From the NCBI RefSeq assembly GCF_000499845.2, contig NC_023756.2:45709947-45773946 (forward strand): a DNA stretch of 64,000 nt, written 5' to 3'. This stretch comes from Phaseolus vulgaris (Eukaryota > Streptophyta > Magnoliopsida > Fabales > Fabaceae). The notes beneath the pieces were generated by a model. That model was not told the DNA's origin and made no database searches. It saw nothing but the letters and a program-made list of their open reading frames with translations. The first letter of the stretch is position 1, and each line of letters begins with the position of its first letter. Shown piece after piece: positions 47,455 through 59,131 of the stretch. A program made the position numbers and the translations under genes.

Positions 47455-48400
47455 TGACAAATTCTTTCTGCAACTCCATATCTTTTCAATTTTAATTATA
47501 TCCTTCTAAGTATGGTGGAAATTGTAATGTCTTTTTTCTCATTTTAAGTGGTGATGACTACTTGTGGTGGCTAGTGATGAAAGTTGATGGTTGATGTAAG
47601 TTGTGTGATGTTTTTATTAGTGGTGGTTGTGTTTTCGTTCATTTTTTATTTCATTTTTTGGAACTCACAATTCAGAAAAAAATAAAAATAAAAATAAAAA
47701 ACTAGTAAGATGTACAAATAGAGTACAAAACTAATAAAAAAATATTTGCACAGAAGAACGTCGAATACAACAAATTCTCGCAAACCCTCTCACACACGCT
47801 TAAATTATGGAAATGCTCTCTCAAACGCTGCCGGTTGGAGAAGAATGGAAGTATTTGGAAGAAAGATATGAGGGTGTAGGGGTGCAATTGAGATCATTTT
47901 AAAATGTGAGGTTATGTTTCATTTAGCCTTATTTTAAAACGTTAAAATCGATCATGCACCTCCATATTAATTGAGAAAATTCGGTTTTAACCTTTTCAAA
48001 AATTTCAAATAACCCTAAATGAAGCATAACCTTACATTTTTAAAAAACCTTACCCCTACCCTCCTATATCTTCTTTCTTGCAACACTTTCATTTTTCTTC
48101 AATCACAACGTATTAAGATAGTAGTTCCATCATTTGAGCGTGTATGAGAGGGTTGATGACAAGTTTTTTTTTTTTTTGAGTTTTATACTTCACTGATTTT
48201 TTTAGTGCTTCCAAAAAAATAAAAATAAAAACTAATCGAATCACCACAAAACTTTCTTCAAACACCACACTATTCACTACAAGCAACCACCAGAAATTGA
48301 AAAATAAGACATTAGACCTCCACCATACAAAAACATATTGTTGAAATTAAGTGTAAAAGGTTAATACGGTGTAATATTTTTCACTTTTCTTCCTAATGTC
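47455..48400. mobile_element. Foldback element, ~0.95 kb, almost all inverted arms
   Basis: Left arm about 47455-47955, right arm about 47970-48400. Matching blocks include AACCCTCTCACACACGCT against AACCCTCTCATACACGCT, TATGGTGGAAATTGTAATGTC against TATGGTGGAGGTCTAATGTC, and AGGTTATGTTTCATTTAG against AGGTTATGCTTCATTTAG (right-arm words given as reverse complement). No central coding frame and no clear target duplication. It could alternatively be an inverted duplication of unrelated DNA. Confidence 0.65.
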
Positions 48401-49170
48401 TTCTACGGTTTGTTGGGACCATCCTAATTTGCATTCACAATTTGTTTTTGTTTTGAAGCTAAGAGGTCTCTGTCAAAATGCAGACACGAATTACATGTGA
48501 CAGATTGCGTTCTAGCTCGTTTTTCATTTCTATAGGACCATCGAATACATACAAAATGTTTATTTTGAAGCCAATATTTTTCCTTATCAAAATATTTGTA
48601 TATAATGAACTTCCAATGAAGTTTTGTAGATCATTTACTTAATATAAATAGGAAAGTTGATCAATAATTGTTTCACTTCACCTTAACTAAAGATTTTAAA
48701 CTCAAATCCTTACTATATAATTACATTAAACGTTTTAAAAATTATTCTTAGTAGTCATAACAATACTAGGTAAATGGTTCTTTAAGGTGGGGGGTAGGTT
48801 GCACGTGTCCTTGTTAGAGATGTCCCTTCAATTATTTTGTAATTAACGCCAAATAAAAGCATGGTCCACTTGTGAATTTTCCCATCATCTACAAGCATCA
48901 TTGGTCCCCATACACAGATTATACAGTATGAATTCCATTGTGAATTACATTCTGACCTCAATACAACACCAGAGAAGTAATGCAATTTAAAAAAGAAAAA
49001 AAAAAGACTCTAAAACATCATTATAGAAACTACTGAGTAATATCAATTATATCTAGCATTCTTACTACGCATAATGTACAAAAGTTTAGTACATAAAACT
49101 AATCTCAAACATTAGAAGAGCCTATATACATGGAAATTATTAGTGTTTTTTTTTCCTGGATAATGGGTTG
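48401..49170. other. Intergenic spacer, nothing recognised
   Basis: Ordinary AT-rich DNA. The short frames here show no features of a gene. Confidence 0.5.
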
Positions 49171-49690
49171 AAACAATCTTTCTACGGGTTGTTGAACAAG
49201 TTATCTTTTTGGTTGTGATTTTCTTTCCTCTTTTATATTCCTCTCTTAGTGTTCGGATCTTGGCTCTCAGTCGGGAATGTATATGTAAAATGTTGGAAAT
49301 CCAACATCGACTAGAGATAAGGACATTTCATAATATATAAATGGGTGCAAACCTCACCCCTTTGAGCCGGTTTTATGGGGTTGAATTAGGCTTAAAGCTC
49401 ACTTCTTAACATGATATCAGAGTCATTTCGAGCCTATCCTAGCGAGTATTTGTTGAGTTTATCAGACCACCCGCTATCGGGCCGTTATCGAAACACTCAT
49501 AACATATATAACATGATTAATAATGTATTATTTAATTTTCCGTACATTTTGATCATGTAATTTGATTTTAACGCATTCTTTTTATAACGGTCGGTGAATA
49601 CCGGATACCCAAGTATCCTAGGACTGTTCAATACCGAGTATCGGAGTATCCTAAAACTGTTTAGTTTCTAAAATAAATATTTCCTTATAA
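49171..49690 (+). mobile_element. LTR retroelement remnant with primer-binding-site word (fragment 3)
   Basis: A 130-bp block at 49291-49424 runs from TGTTGGAAATCCAACATCGA through GAGCCGGTTTTATGGGG to CACTTCTTAACATGATATCAG. This matches the usual end of legume LTRs followed by a near-consensus TGGTATCAGAG initiator-Met tRNA binding site with one change. The flanks (TCGGATCTTGGCTCTCAGTC before; CCTAGGACTGTTCAATACCG after) resemble 59940-60290, so both may be scraps of the same kind of element. No coding capacity. Confidence 0.5.
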
Positions 49691-50540
49691 ATGAAGGAAT
49701 AGTATTCTACATACTCCATTATACATATAAATATTATAATTAGGAAGTTTTGATATTGTTAGTATATTCTGAAAACTATGTCTTTCTCATCTCCAATGCA
49801 CATGTTCTGCAAATGTGAAGGTTTGGAAAACAATGAGAACATCACATTCTAACCATGAATGTCTCCATTTTTATTCTTGGCATAGCCTTCACGATAGCAT
49901 ATAGTTGAACAACATAACTGATGCAGTGTGGTCCCTTAAGGCACCTTTTTCTCTGCTGCTGTCACCTCTTTTACACTATTATCTGTATTCAAATATGCAA
50001 TACAGAGGTTTCCAATAGACTTGTAAAAATCTACACTCTGGACTTCATCAACTCAGCACCAAACAACACTATTCTTAGATTTAATTGAATTATATTTGTT
50101 TCATAATGGATTTAATGTTTTTAAGATAATTTTTTTATGATCTATTGAGTTATTTAAGGTTTATGGTTTTAAATTCTATATCATGTCAAATCTCAATAAA
50201 CAAAAGTTTTATAAATTCCAGATTTTAAGTTTTATGACCTTGATATGCCCTTAATGCTAAAAATCACATCTCATATTACCTTGTATAAAATAGGTGAGGA
50301 AAAGTAAAATTTTATTGAATAATGAATTTCAGATATTGATATGTACTCATTTAATATGTGAAAAAATCCTTTTTTTTCACTTATTATTTTTCTTACACTA
50401 TTATATCTCTATAGTCTTACAAGTATTTTATTTGTTCAATATATTAATTTTCATATTACATTTTTTTTTTAATTTTAAAAACTTGCACAAATTAAGAAAA
50501 GGAGATATTGAAACCTGTGAAAGAGCATTAAAAATATCTC

Positions 50541-50548
50541 TATATAAG
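50541..50548 (+). promoter_or_regulatory. TATA box of the chlorophyllase gene
   Basis: TATATAAG, 79 bp upstream of the ATG at 50620. A transcription start near 50572 would give a 5' UTR of about 48 nt. Confidence 0.6.
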
Positions 50549-50619
50549 GTAGATGAGAAGTAAATTTAAAAGTATTCTTAGAAGGAAAAGTTAAGTGTTT
50601 GGTGTGAGAAGAGTGATTG

Positions 50620-52188
50620 ATGGAGAAGAGAGGTGAAGTAGAAGTGGCCACCACAGATGTTTTCCAAAAGGGAAGTATCCAATGGAAGCAATTCAACCTT
50701 GACACAACTTCTTCTTCCTCTTCACCTCCAAAACCATTGCTAATATTTACACCAACTGTGCCTGGTGCTTACCCTGTAATGGTTTTCTACCATGGTTTTT
50801 GCATTCACAATAGCTACTACTCTGAGCTCCTAGGCCACATAGCTTCACATGGATTCATACTTGTTGCTCCTCAGCTGGTATACACTTTCTAATTTCTTTC
50901 TCCTTTCTTTATTTTAACATTAGAGTCTTACATATTTTATGATTACAAAATCTCATTAAATATGAAAATTTTTAGTATGTGATTATACATGTTACGTACC
51001 TTAGCTTTATACAACAAATGAATGAGAAGGTTTCAAAAGTTTTTTTTAATCTCTAACTATTATAAAACAGAAAAAAGAGAAAAAAAATGAAAGCATATAA
51101 GAATAAATATTTCTTCTATTTTATTTTTCCTTACATAGATCAAAGCAAAGAGTATGAATATATATCAGTAGTACACTCATTAATTATAGGTTTAGTCAAA
51201 GAGACATAATGTAAAATAAAAAAAATAAAAAAAAAAGTCAAATTAAAGACTAGACATAAATAAAAAAAAATAACTAAGAATTATAAAAGACATAATTAAT
51301 ATTAGTTTTCAACCACAAAATTTTTCCCTATCCTATACTAGTTTTGCAAAGGGTTTCTTTTCTTATATGTGGAGGCAATAAAATAAAGTTTGAATATATA
51401 TAAGTATTATACTCATCTAATTAAAAGAAACAGACAAAATTAAGATTAGTTTTCTAATAGTATTCATACTAACAAAGTTTTTACCTATTCTATGCTAGTT
51501 TTGCAAAGGATTTCCTATATTTGGAAGCGATGAAATAAAGTTTGCAGGAAAAGTTGTGGATTGGGTAGCTGAGGGGCTTCAACCTTTGCTTCCTGAGAAA
51601 GTTGAAGCCAAATTGGAGAAAGTGGTTCTATCAGGTCACAGTAAGGGTGGAAAAACTGCATTTTGTGTGGCACAAGGTTATGCTAAAACCATCCTAGGGT
51701 TTTCTGCACTTATAGGCATAGACCCTGTGGGAGGAACATCAAAGTGTAAGGTTAGCAAAACAGTTCCTGAGATTCTCACTGGTGTGCCACGTTCACTGAA
51801 TTTGAACATTCCTGTGGCTGTAATAGGCACTGGACTAGGACCAGAATCTGCTAATGTTTTATTTCCACCATGTGCTCCTGATGGGGAGAACCACAAGGAT
51901 TTTTTCAACGAGAGCAAACCTCCCTGTGCACATTTTGTTGCAACGGAGTATGGTCACATGGACATGTTGGACGATGAAACACCTGGGCCATTAGGGACCA
52001 TTATGTCCAAGTGTATGTGTAAGAATGGGAAGGGTCATAGGGACTTGATGAGAAAAACTGTGGGAGGGTTGGTTGTGGCCTTCTTGAGGGCACAGTTGGA
52101 TGAAAAATTCAAGGATTTTGATGCCATTTTAGGGGATCCTAATCTTGCTCCTGCTAGACTCGATGATGTGGTTTACATACCAGCATGA
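50620..52188 (+). CDS. CLH: Chlorophyllase (chlorophyll chlorophyllido-hydrolase)
   Basis: Two exons, 50620-50877 and 51499-52188, with a phase-0 intron (GT at 50878, AG at 51497-51498), encoding 315 aa. The enzyme cleaves the phytol ester of chlorophyll to give chlorophyllide (EC 3.1.1.14). The N-terminal part has the family block PKPLLIFTPTVPGAYPV..FYHGFC and HIASHGFILVAPQL. Exon 2 resumes FGSDEIKFAGKVVDWVAEGL. The nucleophile elbow GHSKGG places the catalytic Ser at about 134. Likely triad partners are Asp161 (GIDPVGG) and His239 (EYGHMDMLDD), all present. The length is normal, and there is no clear long transit peptide. The downstream ATG at 51556 inside exon 2 is not the start. The intron contains a decayed duplicate of the exon 2 acceptor region. 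Confidence 0.94.
51170..51535 (+). repeat. Duplicated intron-exon border inside the chlorophyllase gene
   Basis: The sequence around the true acceptor (51485-51535: CTAGTTTTGCAAAGGATTTC, then GATGAAATAAAGTTTG) has a second, damaged version about 160 bp upstream (about 51325-51390: CTAGTTTTGCAAAGGGTTTC, then CAATAAAATAAAGTTTG). Upstream flanks are similar too (GAATATATATCAGTAG near 51155, GAATATATATAAGTAT near 51391). The upstream copy has a stop in the exon frame and lacks the rest of exon 2, so it is a pseudo-acceptor. Confidence 0.75.
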
Positions 52189-52219
52189 AAACAGCATGAA
52201 AATGTGCTTTCTTTTTCCA

Positions 52220-52445
52220 TGTTTGGTTATATGAAATATGTTTGAATGATAATATTTTGAAAATTATGCACTTTGTTATGGTGTTCGAATGGTGATATGT
52301 TCACAATTATGCACTTTTATTTTGAAAGATGTTCGAATGATGATATGTTGATAACTATATACTTATTTATTTCTTCTTTGTTTATATGGAAAATGTTTGA
52401 ATGATGATATTTTGATAATCATGCACTATATTATTATTAAAAAAA
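52220..52445 (+). repeat. Four imperfect ~50-60-bp repeats in the 3' region of chlorophyllase
   Basis: The motif GTTTGAATGATGATATTTTGATAATCATGCACT, broken here into GTTTGAATGATGATATTTT and GATAATCATGCACT, recurs with changes at about 52240, 52285, 52330 and 52396. It starts about 50 bp after the stop codon and probably lies in the 3' UTR or just beyond it. Confidence 0.75.
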
Positions 52446-52449
52446 ACAA

Positions 52450-53240
52450 TTTTTTACTAAAATGAAATATTTTAAAATTGTATTGAAGAAATTACAAAAG
52501 TGATGTATTTTAATTTACACTTGTGAAAGTAATATTTTTTATGGTGTTCATGGAATCTTTCAAAGTAGTCTTTTTATTATGATTGCACTTTTGTTTTCAG
52601 TTTTTAGTGGGTGTGAGTTTGTTTTCTCCTAGTTTGGACAAAGAACTATTTTCAAATTGAGGAGATAAATGTTGATAACTTGTTCTAGCCATAGTTATCA
52701 TGGTGACAGCAATAAGGTAATTAATATGACTATTGAAACAATGATTCATTGGTTAAACTACATTAACTTCACAATGAAAAAGAATGAGCATGTTGTTCTG
52801 ATTTCCCAATTTTAGGAAAAAAATCTGCAATATTCTTTTGGTTCCTTTTAGCATGCACAGATGAAAAGGATGTGTTGTGAAAAATAGAAAATCATAAATC
52901 ACGATTTTTTTATGTAACTTAAAAAAACAAAATAGTGTTTTAAAATATAATTTCATCATAAAAAACAGTGTGCTTTTAAAGTAAGACTTATTCATTCATT
53001 CGGATGAATTTAAAATTTATCCGTTTCTGTAAATAAAATAACTATCCATTTTTGTGAAAAAAAACTTTAAATATCTCTTCTCTTTCACCTATCAACATCT
53101 TTAAATAAAAACTTTGCTAAATAAGTCACAATTCTTCGAAAACCATTGAGAAATTTGGAACCAATACTGTAAATAGTTCAATTAATGAAACTTTCAATAC
53201 ATTTTTTACTTAATATAAATAGGACGGTTGCTACTATACC
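52450..53240. other. Intergenic spacer, nothing recognised
   Basis: AT-rich, with no supported gene. The open frame at 52753-52995 on the minus strand has no recognisable features. Confidence 0.5.
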
Positions 53241-53242
53241 AT

Positions 53243-54848
53243 AGAATTTAGGCAATTCCTTCCTGCACCATATCATTGCACCCAATCACAGAGAAATATC
53301 GAAAATATCCTTAAGAAAATGGAGTACATATAAAATTACATTCCGAATCCCCTTTTTTAAAACACAATAATCTCTTCTAGATAATTTTTTCCGAAATATA
53401 TTATTTTCAGTTCCAGATTTTTTTATCCGGAATGGAATTTTGATTTTATTTTTTCGGATTTTTATATCCGAAACACAAAAACCTCTTCCAGATTTTTCTT
53501 TTGGAATGCATTATTTTCAATTCCAGATTTTTATTTCCGGAATAAAGGGTATTTTCGGAATTTTTGAAAATTATGTTGGGTGCAGGTTCAAAATGTTGGG
53601 TGCAGGAAGCATTTGGCTAGAATTTATAAGGCTTTACTTTTTTAGATTAATAACTAAATAAGTTTAGCCCTTTTATGGTACATGTTGGTGGGTATTGCAT
53701 TTTGCACCCATGCTTTTAAGTTACACATAATATTTGAAATTTCAAATACCCTTCTCAAAATAATTCATAACACTAAAAAAAATATCTTTAGATAGAAATC
53801 AATTTTAGAGATAAAAAAATAATTAGTTACTATATTGACTAAATTAGATATTATTTTAGAAATTAAAAAAATTATGAAATCTAAATTAGTTTATATTAAA
53901 TAAATAGTTTCTAAATTAGTATCCAATTAACTACCAAGATTTTATTTATCAACTTTAGAATCTAAATAATTGGAATCTAAAATCTAGGTAACTAATTAGA
54001 TATTAAAAACTATTTATCAATAATAAAAACTAATTTAGATATCACTTATTTGTTTAGTCTCTAAAATAGTATTTAATTTATAATCAATATAATAATTATA
54101 TTTTTTTCTCTAAAATTAATTTTTATTTAATATTTTTTACTAGTGATTTTTATTTCTGAAGTTTTAGTTTCGAATAGTATGATTTGGTGATTTTTTTGGA
54201 TTTTACATTCTGAAACATTAAAAATACTATTTTTTTATTTTGAATTATATATTCTCAAATACATCTCAGAATATAAAATAAAGAAACGTATTCTGAATTA
54301 CACATTTCAACCTATATTTCAAAATTCAAAAAATACATTTTAAAATGTGGAATCCAAAATATATTTTTCTAATCCAAAATATGCTTTTCTAAGAACAATT
54401 TTATCGTATGGGGGTGCACTTATGAAAACATAGGGTGCAGAATGCAACTTCTCACGTTGGTCCATTTCCTTTTTTGTGGAACTGAACAGTATCCCAATAT
54501 TTAAAGGCAACGACTAAATTTTGGCAAAGACTTTCTACACCGAACAACAATATTGACAGATTTCTAAAATGCCTTTTATTCTGGGAAAATAATACATTCT
54601 GAAAAAATTATTGTATTCCAGAAATAAAAATCCAAAAATAAAAATAAAAATTCCATTTTGAATAAGAAAATACGAAATTAAAAATAATAAATTCTGGAAA
54701 AGTAGATTTAGAAGAGACTATTGTGTTTCAGAAAAGAGTATAAAATATATTTTTATATGTATTCCATTTTTTAAGGGTATTTTCATCTTTTCTCATGGAA
54801 TTAGAGTCCAGTAATATGGTGCACGAAACAATTGCCCTAAATTTTCTC
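53243..54848. mobile_element. Long foldback element related to the 47-kb MITE
   Basis: Arms of about 330 bp, 53243-53590 and inverted at about 54535-54848. They share, from the outside in, TTTAGGCAATT, a CCT(G)CACCATAT word, a GAAAATA(T/C)CCTTAA word, ATGGA(G/A)TACATATAAAA and CACAATA(A/G)TCTCTTCT. The outer words TTCCTTCCTGCACC (left) and TTTCGTGCACC (right, reverse complement) correspond to the TTTCTTCTTGCAC end of the element at 46844. Inside the arms, TTCCAGATTTTT..ATCCGGAA palindromes recur. An internal pair (near 53690 and 54455) of TTGCATT(T/C)TGCACCC words may be a second, nested foldback. No clear target duplication. Confidence 0.72.
53771..54145. mobile_element. Old CACTA-type MITE nested in the foldback
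   Basis: 375 bp starting CACTAAAAAAAATATC and ending in the inverse of CACTAGTAAAAAATATTA. Interior words such as AACTAATTAGATA and AAACTATTTATCAATAATA match the better-preserved element at 55557. The 3-bp flanks (TAA and ATT) do not match, as expected for an old copy. Confidence 0.65.
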
Positions 54849-55556
54849 TCGTATTGTTAAATGTGATTTTTTGATAATTTTATTTCCTTCTTCTTGTTTG
54901 GAGATTTCCATTGAAAATTTTGTGGGGATTCAGAAATATTTAATTGTCTTGGGATACTCCTTAATTCAGAAAAGCAGGTTCAGTATTATGCCTAATTAAT
55001 CCTCCTTTTATGCATCATTATACATTACTAGCTGTCTCTTTTCTTGTAAATAAATTTTCCTATCCCACAAAATCACCTTATTTTCCTTTATAAAACCACT
55101 CTTTAGGTTATCAATTATTTAACAATATTTGATTTATTTTTAAATTATGTCTTTGTTTTTTTTTAATAGGTTTATTAACTATTGTTAAAAAGGTTATAGA
55201 AACGTAATTAGTCCTTTGAATTTAATATTGTCACACCTGTACTTTTCTGTATTAGTGTTGTCACTTGTATTAACCTAGTATTTTTTAACCAATATTCTTA
55301 TCTAACATAATTAATTATGTAGGACACTAAAATGAAAAGAACTCAAATAAAAACCAAATGAATGTTAAGATACCTAATTGAAAAACAAATAAACAACCAC
55401 TTATATACTTAATCAACTTTTTTTCTTAAAAAACAATATATTATTTTGTAAATAGGAGATATAATCCTATGTCTAAATCTAGATAAATTATTGAGAGTGT
55501 CGAATCACCATAAATATTATTTCGTACATTCAATAGTTATACATAAGGTAGGAATA
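54849..55556. other. Intergenic spacer, nothing recognised
   Basis: AT-rich; no gene or repeat supported. Confidence 0.5.
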
Positions 55557-55827
55557 CACTACAAGAAAACCATGAAATAGAAACCAATTTGTAGAAATCA
55601 AAATAATTTGCTACCAAATTTAGAAACTAAATAATTGGTAGTTAAAACCTTAGTTGCTAATTAGATACCAATTTAGAAACTATTTAACAATAATAGAAAA
55701 TAATAGAAACTAATTTAGAAACCAATTTTTTTTTTAATTTCTAAAATGGATTCTATTTTAGTTCCTATTGTAATTAATTATTTTGATTTCTAAAAATTGA
55801 TTTCTATTTCATGATTTTCTTGTAGTG
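55557..55827. mobile_element. CACTA-type MITE with 3-bp target duplication
   Basis: 271-bp element. The left end starts CACTACAAGAAAACCATGAA. The right end, read inverted, starts CACTACAAGAAAATCATGAA. The inverted repeats run about 52 bp with about three mismatches. Both flanks carry ATA (55554-55556 and 55828-55830), the 3-bp duplication of the CACTA superfamily. CACTACAAGAAA is a very common plant CACTA terminus. It has no coding capacity and must have been moved by an enzyme encoded elsewhere. Confidence 0.9.
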
Positions 55828-56784
55828 ATAAGATAGGAATCGAAGTAAATGACAATTTATATAGACATCCAACAATATGTTAAAAACGAAATTCTCTTTT
55901 TAAAATTAAATACTATTAAAAAAAATCATATATGTATTATTTGATTTTAAATTTAACTCAATTTCAATTTTTATCAGTTAGTTGTGAAATTTGCATTTAC
56001 TTTCTTAGTCTCAACCTTATCTTTAAAGTTTTGAACAATGTTAAAAGATTTAGTGCAGGAAAGACTTGTGGAAATAGTGCATTGTGAGTAAAATACATAA
56101 AAGAATTAGCCTTGATTTTCTCGCCAAATGAAGAAGCCAGTGAAATGAAAAGAGAAGAGACATGAATCTTTGGGAAAAAGTAAATTTGGATGCTGGTGCT
56201 GGTGTTGGTGTTGATGCTTCATAAGCTTTGTGCAGATTGATATGTGAGCTTATGATTAATCGTTGTTGATCACTCTGTAGGCCAAAATTGAGTGATGTAA
56301 GCAATGATAAATGATCAATGATCATCTGAGCAGAGCATGAAGATTAAAAGTTGAAGGTAAGACCCCACACCTTGCATCATCATCACAACCACTTTAATTG
56401 TTCAATAAAAATACAACCCCCCTTTAATTTTGACTTGGAATGGACCAAAATAATCCAGTAAATTCAATCATTATGTGCGTGAATTCACGCCAATTTGATC
56501 CTCTTTTGCTTTTCCCATATGAATTATTGTACAACAACTGAGCTTATCATTTTATTGCTTGGCGTGCTTAAAGCATATAGTGTACAACCAACATAATCAA
56601 TTCTAAAACTATGAACCAATTTGCAGTTAACTTCATTATACAAATCCATACCATACCAAGTTCATTCACAAATAGTCACATTGCTTAATTACACTTGAAA
56701 TTTCCCAATTACAATGAACAATATGATATCTTTCTTTTCTATAGTCTATTTTATTTTCTGTGCAATCTTTTATAATAAAAAAGT
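55828..56784. other. Intergenic spacer
   Basis: No supported gene. The 91-codon minus frame at 56050-56325 shows no recognisable domain and no promoter context. Confidence 0.45.
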
Positions 56785-57060
56785 TATTAAAAAGTGAATT
56801 TTATACTTAACTCAATCTTGTAAAATCGATTTATAAGATAAAATTTGCATATACTCATATATTAAGAAATGTTCTTATCTTTAGTCGATATAGGATCTTC
56901 CACACACTCTTCTTACGATACTGTCAATTTGTGCATTAGACTATATATCTATGGATGGTCCAATACCGTCTTGACAGTGGGTGACCTAATAAGCCTAACA
57001 AACTTTTACTGGAATGAATTCGAAAATGGCTCTGATACCATATTAAGAAGTGAACTTTAA
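56785..57060 (-). mobile_element. LTR-end-like repeat fragment (4), with intact primer-binding-site word
   Basis: On the minus strand, TGGTATCAGAGC (57029-57040) follows TTCACTTCTTAATA, the standard junction between a legume LTR end and an initiator-Met tRNA binding site. A second piece, about 56785-56905, carries AAGTGAATTTTATACTTAAC..CTCAATC and TTATCTTTAGTCGATATAGG, the inverse of blocks at 49291-49424. No protein is encoded. Confidence 0.5.
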
Positions 57061-58741
57061 ATTTTAGAGAATTTTTTTTAAAGAAGAAGCCTGTTGGGAT
57101 ATACTTGGTTTAGATCAATGATCATTGTAGCTGATCTGAACAAAAAAAATGGAACTTTCAAAAGATTAGGCGCCTACAAAAACAAAAACTGAACCTTCCA
57201 ATTTGAACATGACTTGTCTTCCACTTGGTAGTTTTTCACTTTGTTTTGGACAATTTCACATTCAAAATAGCAAATCCAACACTTTTTTTCCATTTTCTCA
57301 GGGAAATCTTGTAATAGTGATGGTGTCCAATAAAATACTGAACACTTGGCAAGAATTATTTAAGGTCAATTGGATGGATCTTAATCATTATGATCATAGG
57401 GATTTCCCATTTCCCATTTCCATTAGATGAGCATTAAGAAATGCTTATTAATTACTGCCTTTTACAACACACCAATTAATCTTACAGTGGTCAAAATTCA
57501 AACCCTTTTGCATCAATGAAACCACAGAGATTTCTCTCAATTGGCTTGGTCCTTGAAAATAATTTAACACTGCTAATTATAGAATAGCAGCACTCTATTC
57601 CTTGCAATCCATTGCACTATGTAGTATCCTCCTTTATCATGATGACTACTGATTGTGAAGTTCATGTCACTAATTTCCCAGTGCGTGTTATGATCATCAT
57701 AAGAGAGCATGTGGCTCTATAATAACAGAAGCACACATGGATGTAAAAAAATACTCACCACATCAACATCACCGAAAGGTACCACGGCCGAAATGGTGGG
57801 TCACAGACATTCATGTATGCTAGTAGAAATTTGGAAACAGAAGGGAAAACAACAGGACACATTTCTATTAAGAAAGTGTTTTTATTAAGAAAGTGTTTTG
57901 ATTATTTTACACACACAAAAGAATGTGTTTTCCATTCTTACATTCAATACTATCAGCACAAAACATTAAGGGTCTGCATCTTCAAAAAAAAATATTTAAG
58001 GGTTTGCACTAACTCATTGAAATAGACTCATGGCTAAGCCAACCTGAAATCTTAGAAGGGAGTTTTATCCATACAAGTAATGACCACATGTAAAATTCCC
58101 TTTAGGCTGAAATCAGCAATCTAGCTTTTTGACTGAAAAATAATTTCACCACATGTTTTGGAGTCGTCTTTCTTTCTTTAATTCTCTCTTTTACTCCAAT
58201 TTGCTAAGAGATTGAAATTTGCACCAGAAACATGGAATAGTAGGAAATAATTGCACTTCAAATGACTTTGGCTATAGTTTCAGTCTGATCTGATACAATC
58301 GGTTTGACAACCAAGTTCCACCGAAAGGTACTAAAATATTCATTATAACATGCAGAATTTCAACTCTTAACTATATGACCAAACCATCTAAAATATAAAA
58401 TAGCCATATAATCTTGACTTTGAACAATAAGAAGAAAAATTGTAACATCAATAAAGTACAAAAAACTTGTGCAGATTACATCCAAAGTACTCAGTTTGGT
58501 TAAATATTTAAAAAAAGTGATTTGTAACATTTTACATAAATATTTGTTGTTACCTGAAATCATTAAGCAGTAATTTGGATGCTGATAAATCTCTGGACTC
58601 AAGTAATTTTACCTTTAATAGTGGACCAAAGTTTAAAGTGATGAGATAAGGGACAAACCTAACTCTACTCTCCCTTAGTCCTATAATTTGATCCCACCTT
58701 CCCATGCTTTATTTTACTTTAGCTTTTCACTAAGCTCTTAG
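57061..58741. other. Intergenic spacer upstream of the lipid-transfer gene
   Basis: No supported gene or clear repeat. Should contain the upstream control region of the gene at 58853. Confidence 0.5.
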
Positions 58742-58749
58742 TATAAATA
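58742..58749 (+). promoter_or_regulatory. TATA box of the lipid-transfer protein gene
   Basis: TATAAATA, 111 bp before the ATG. A start near 58775 would give a 5' UTR of about 78 nt. Confidence 0.7.
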
Positions 58750-58852
58750 GGGACTAAACTCAACTGAAAATGCAGCATCACAGAAGCAATTAACATATTC
58801 CTCTCATTCTCACTCAAAACACATAACCCTTTTAGTCCTAATTGAGGTGAAA

Positions 58853-59131
58853 ATGAAGGCAGCACACATTGCTTTGTGCACTTTGGTGGTGCTGCTTGTG
58901 GCTGAAGTTCAAGTGTCAATGGCAGTGACATGCAGCCCAGTACAGCTGAGTTCATGTGTGAGTGCAATAACCTCTTCAACTCCTCCATCAAACCTATGCT
59001 GCTCCAAGATCAAGGAACAGAAACCATGCCTTTGCAAATACCTCAAGAACCCCAATCTGAAGAAGTTTGTGGACTCGCCTAATGCAAGGAAAGTTGCTAG
59101 CACTTGTGGAACTCCCTTCCCAAGGTGCTGA
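58853..59131 (+). CDS. Type 2 non-specific lipid-transfer protein (7-kDa nsLTP2)
   Basis: Single exon, 92 aa. The in-frame GTG six bases upstream is not the start. Residues 1-24 form a signal peptide ending VQVSMA. The mature 68 aa have all eight cysteines (27, 35, 49, 50, 59, 61, 85, 92) in the spacing C-7-C-13-CC-8-C-1-C-23-C-6-C, which defines type 2 nsLTPs. Leu60 sits in the C-x-C pair, and the KPCLCKYLKNPNLKKFVDSP run is typical. Four disulfides would enclose a hydrophobic cavity; the protein is secreted to the wall and implicated in cutin or suberin lipid movement or defence. The specific role is not readable here. Confidence 0.97.
   Translation: MKAAHIALCTLVVLLVAEVQVSMAVTCSPVQLSSCVSAITSSTPPSNLCCSKIKEQKPCLCKYLKNPNLKKFVDSPNARKVASTCGTPFPRC

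Noticed and set aside
56050..56325. 91-codon minus frame with a Thr-Pro-Ala stretch, considered as a small secreted peptide
   Set aside because: No signal peptide at its start, no peptide-family motif and no promoter; chance frame.
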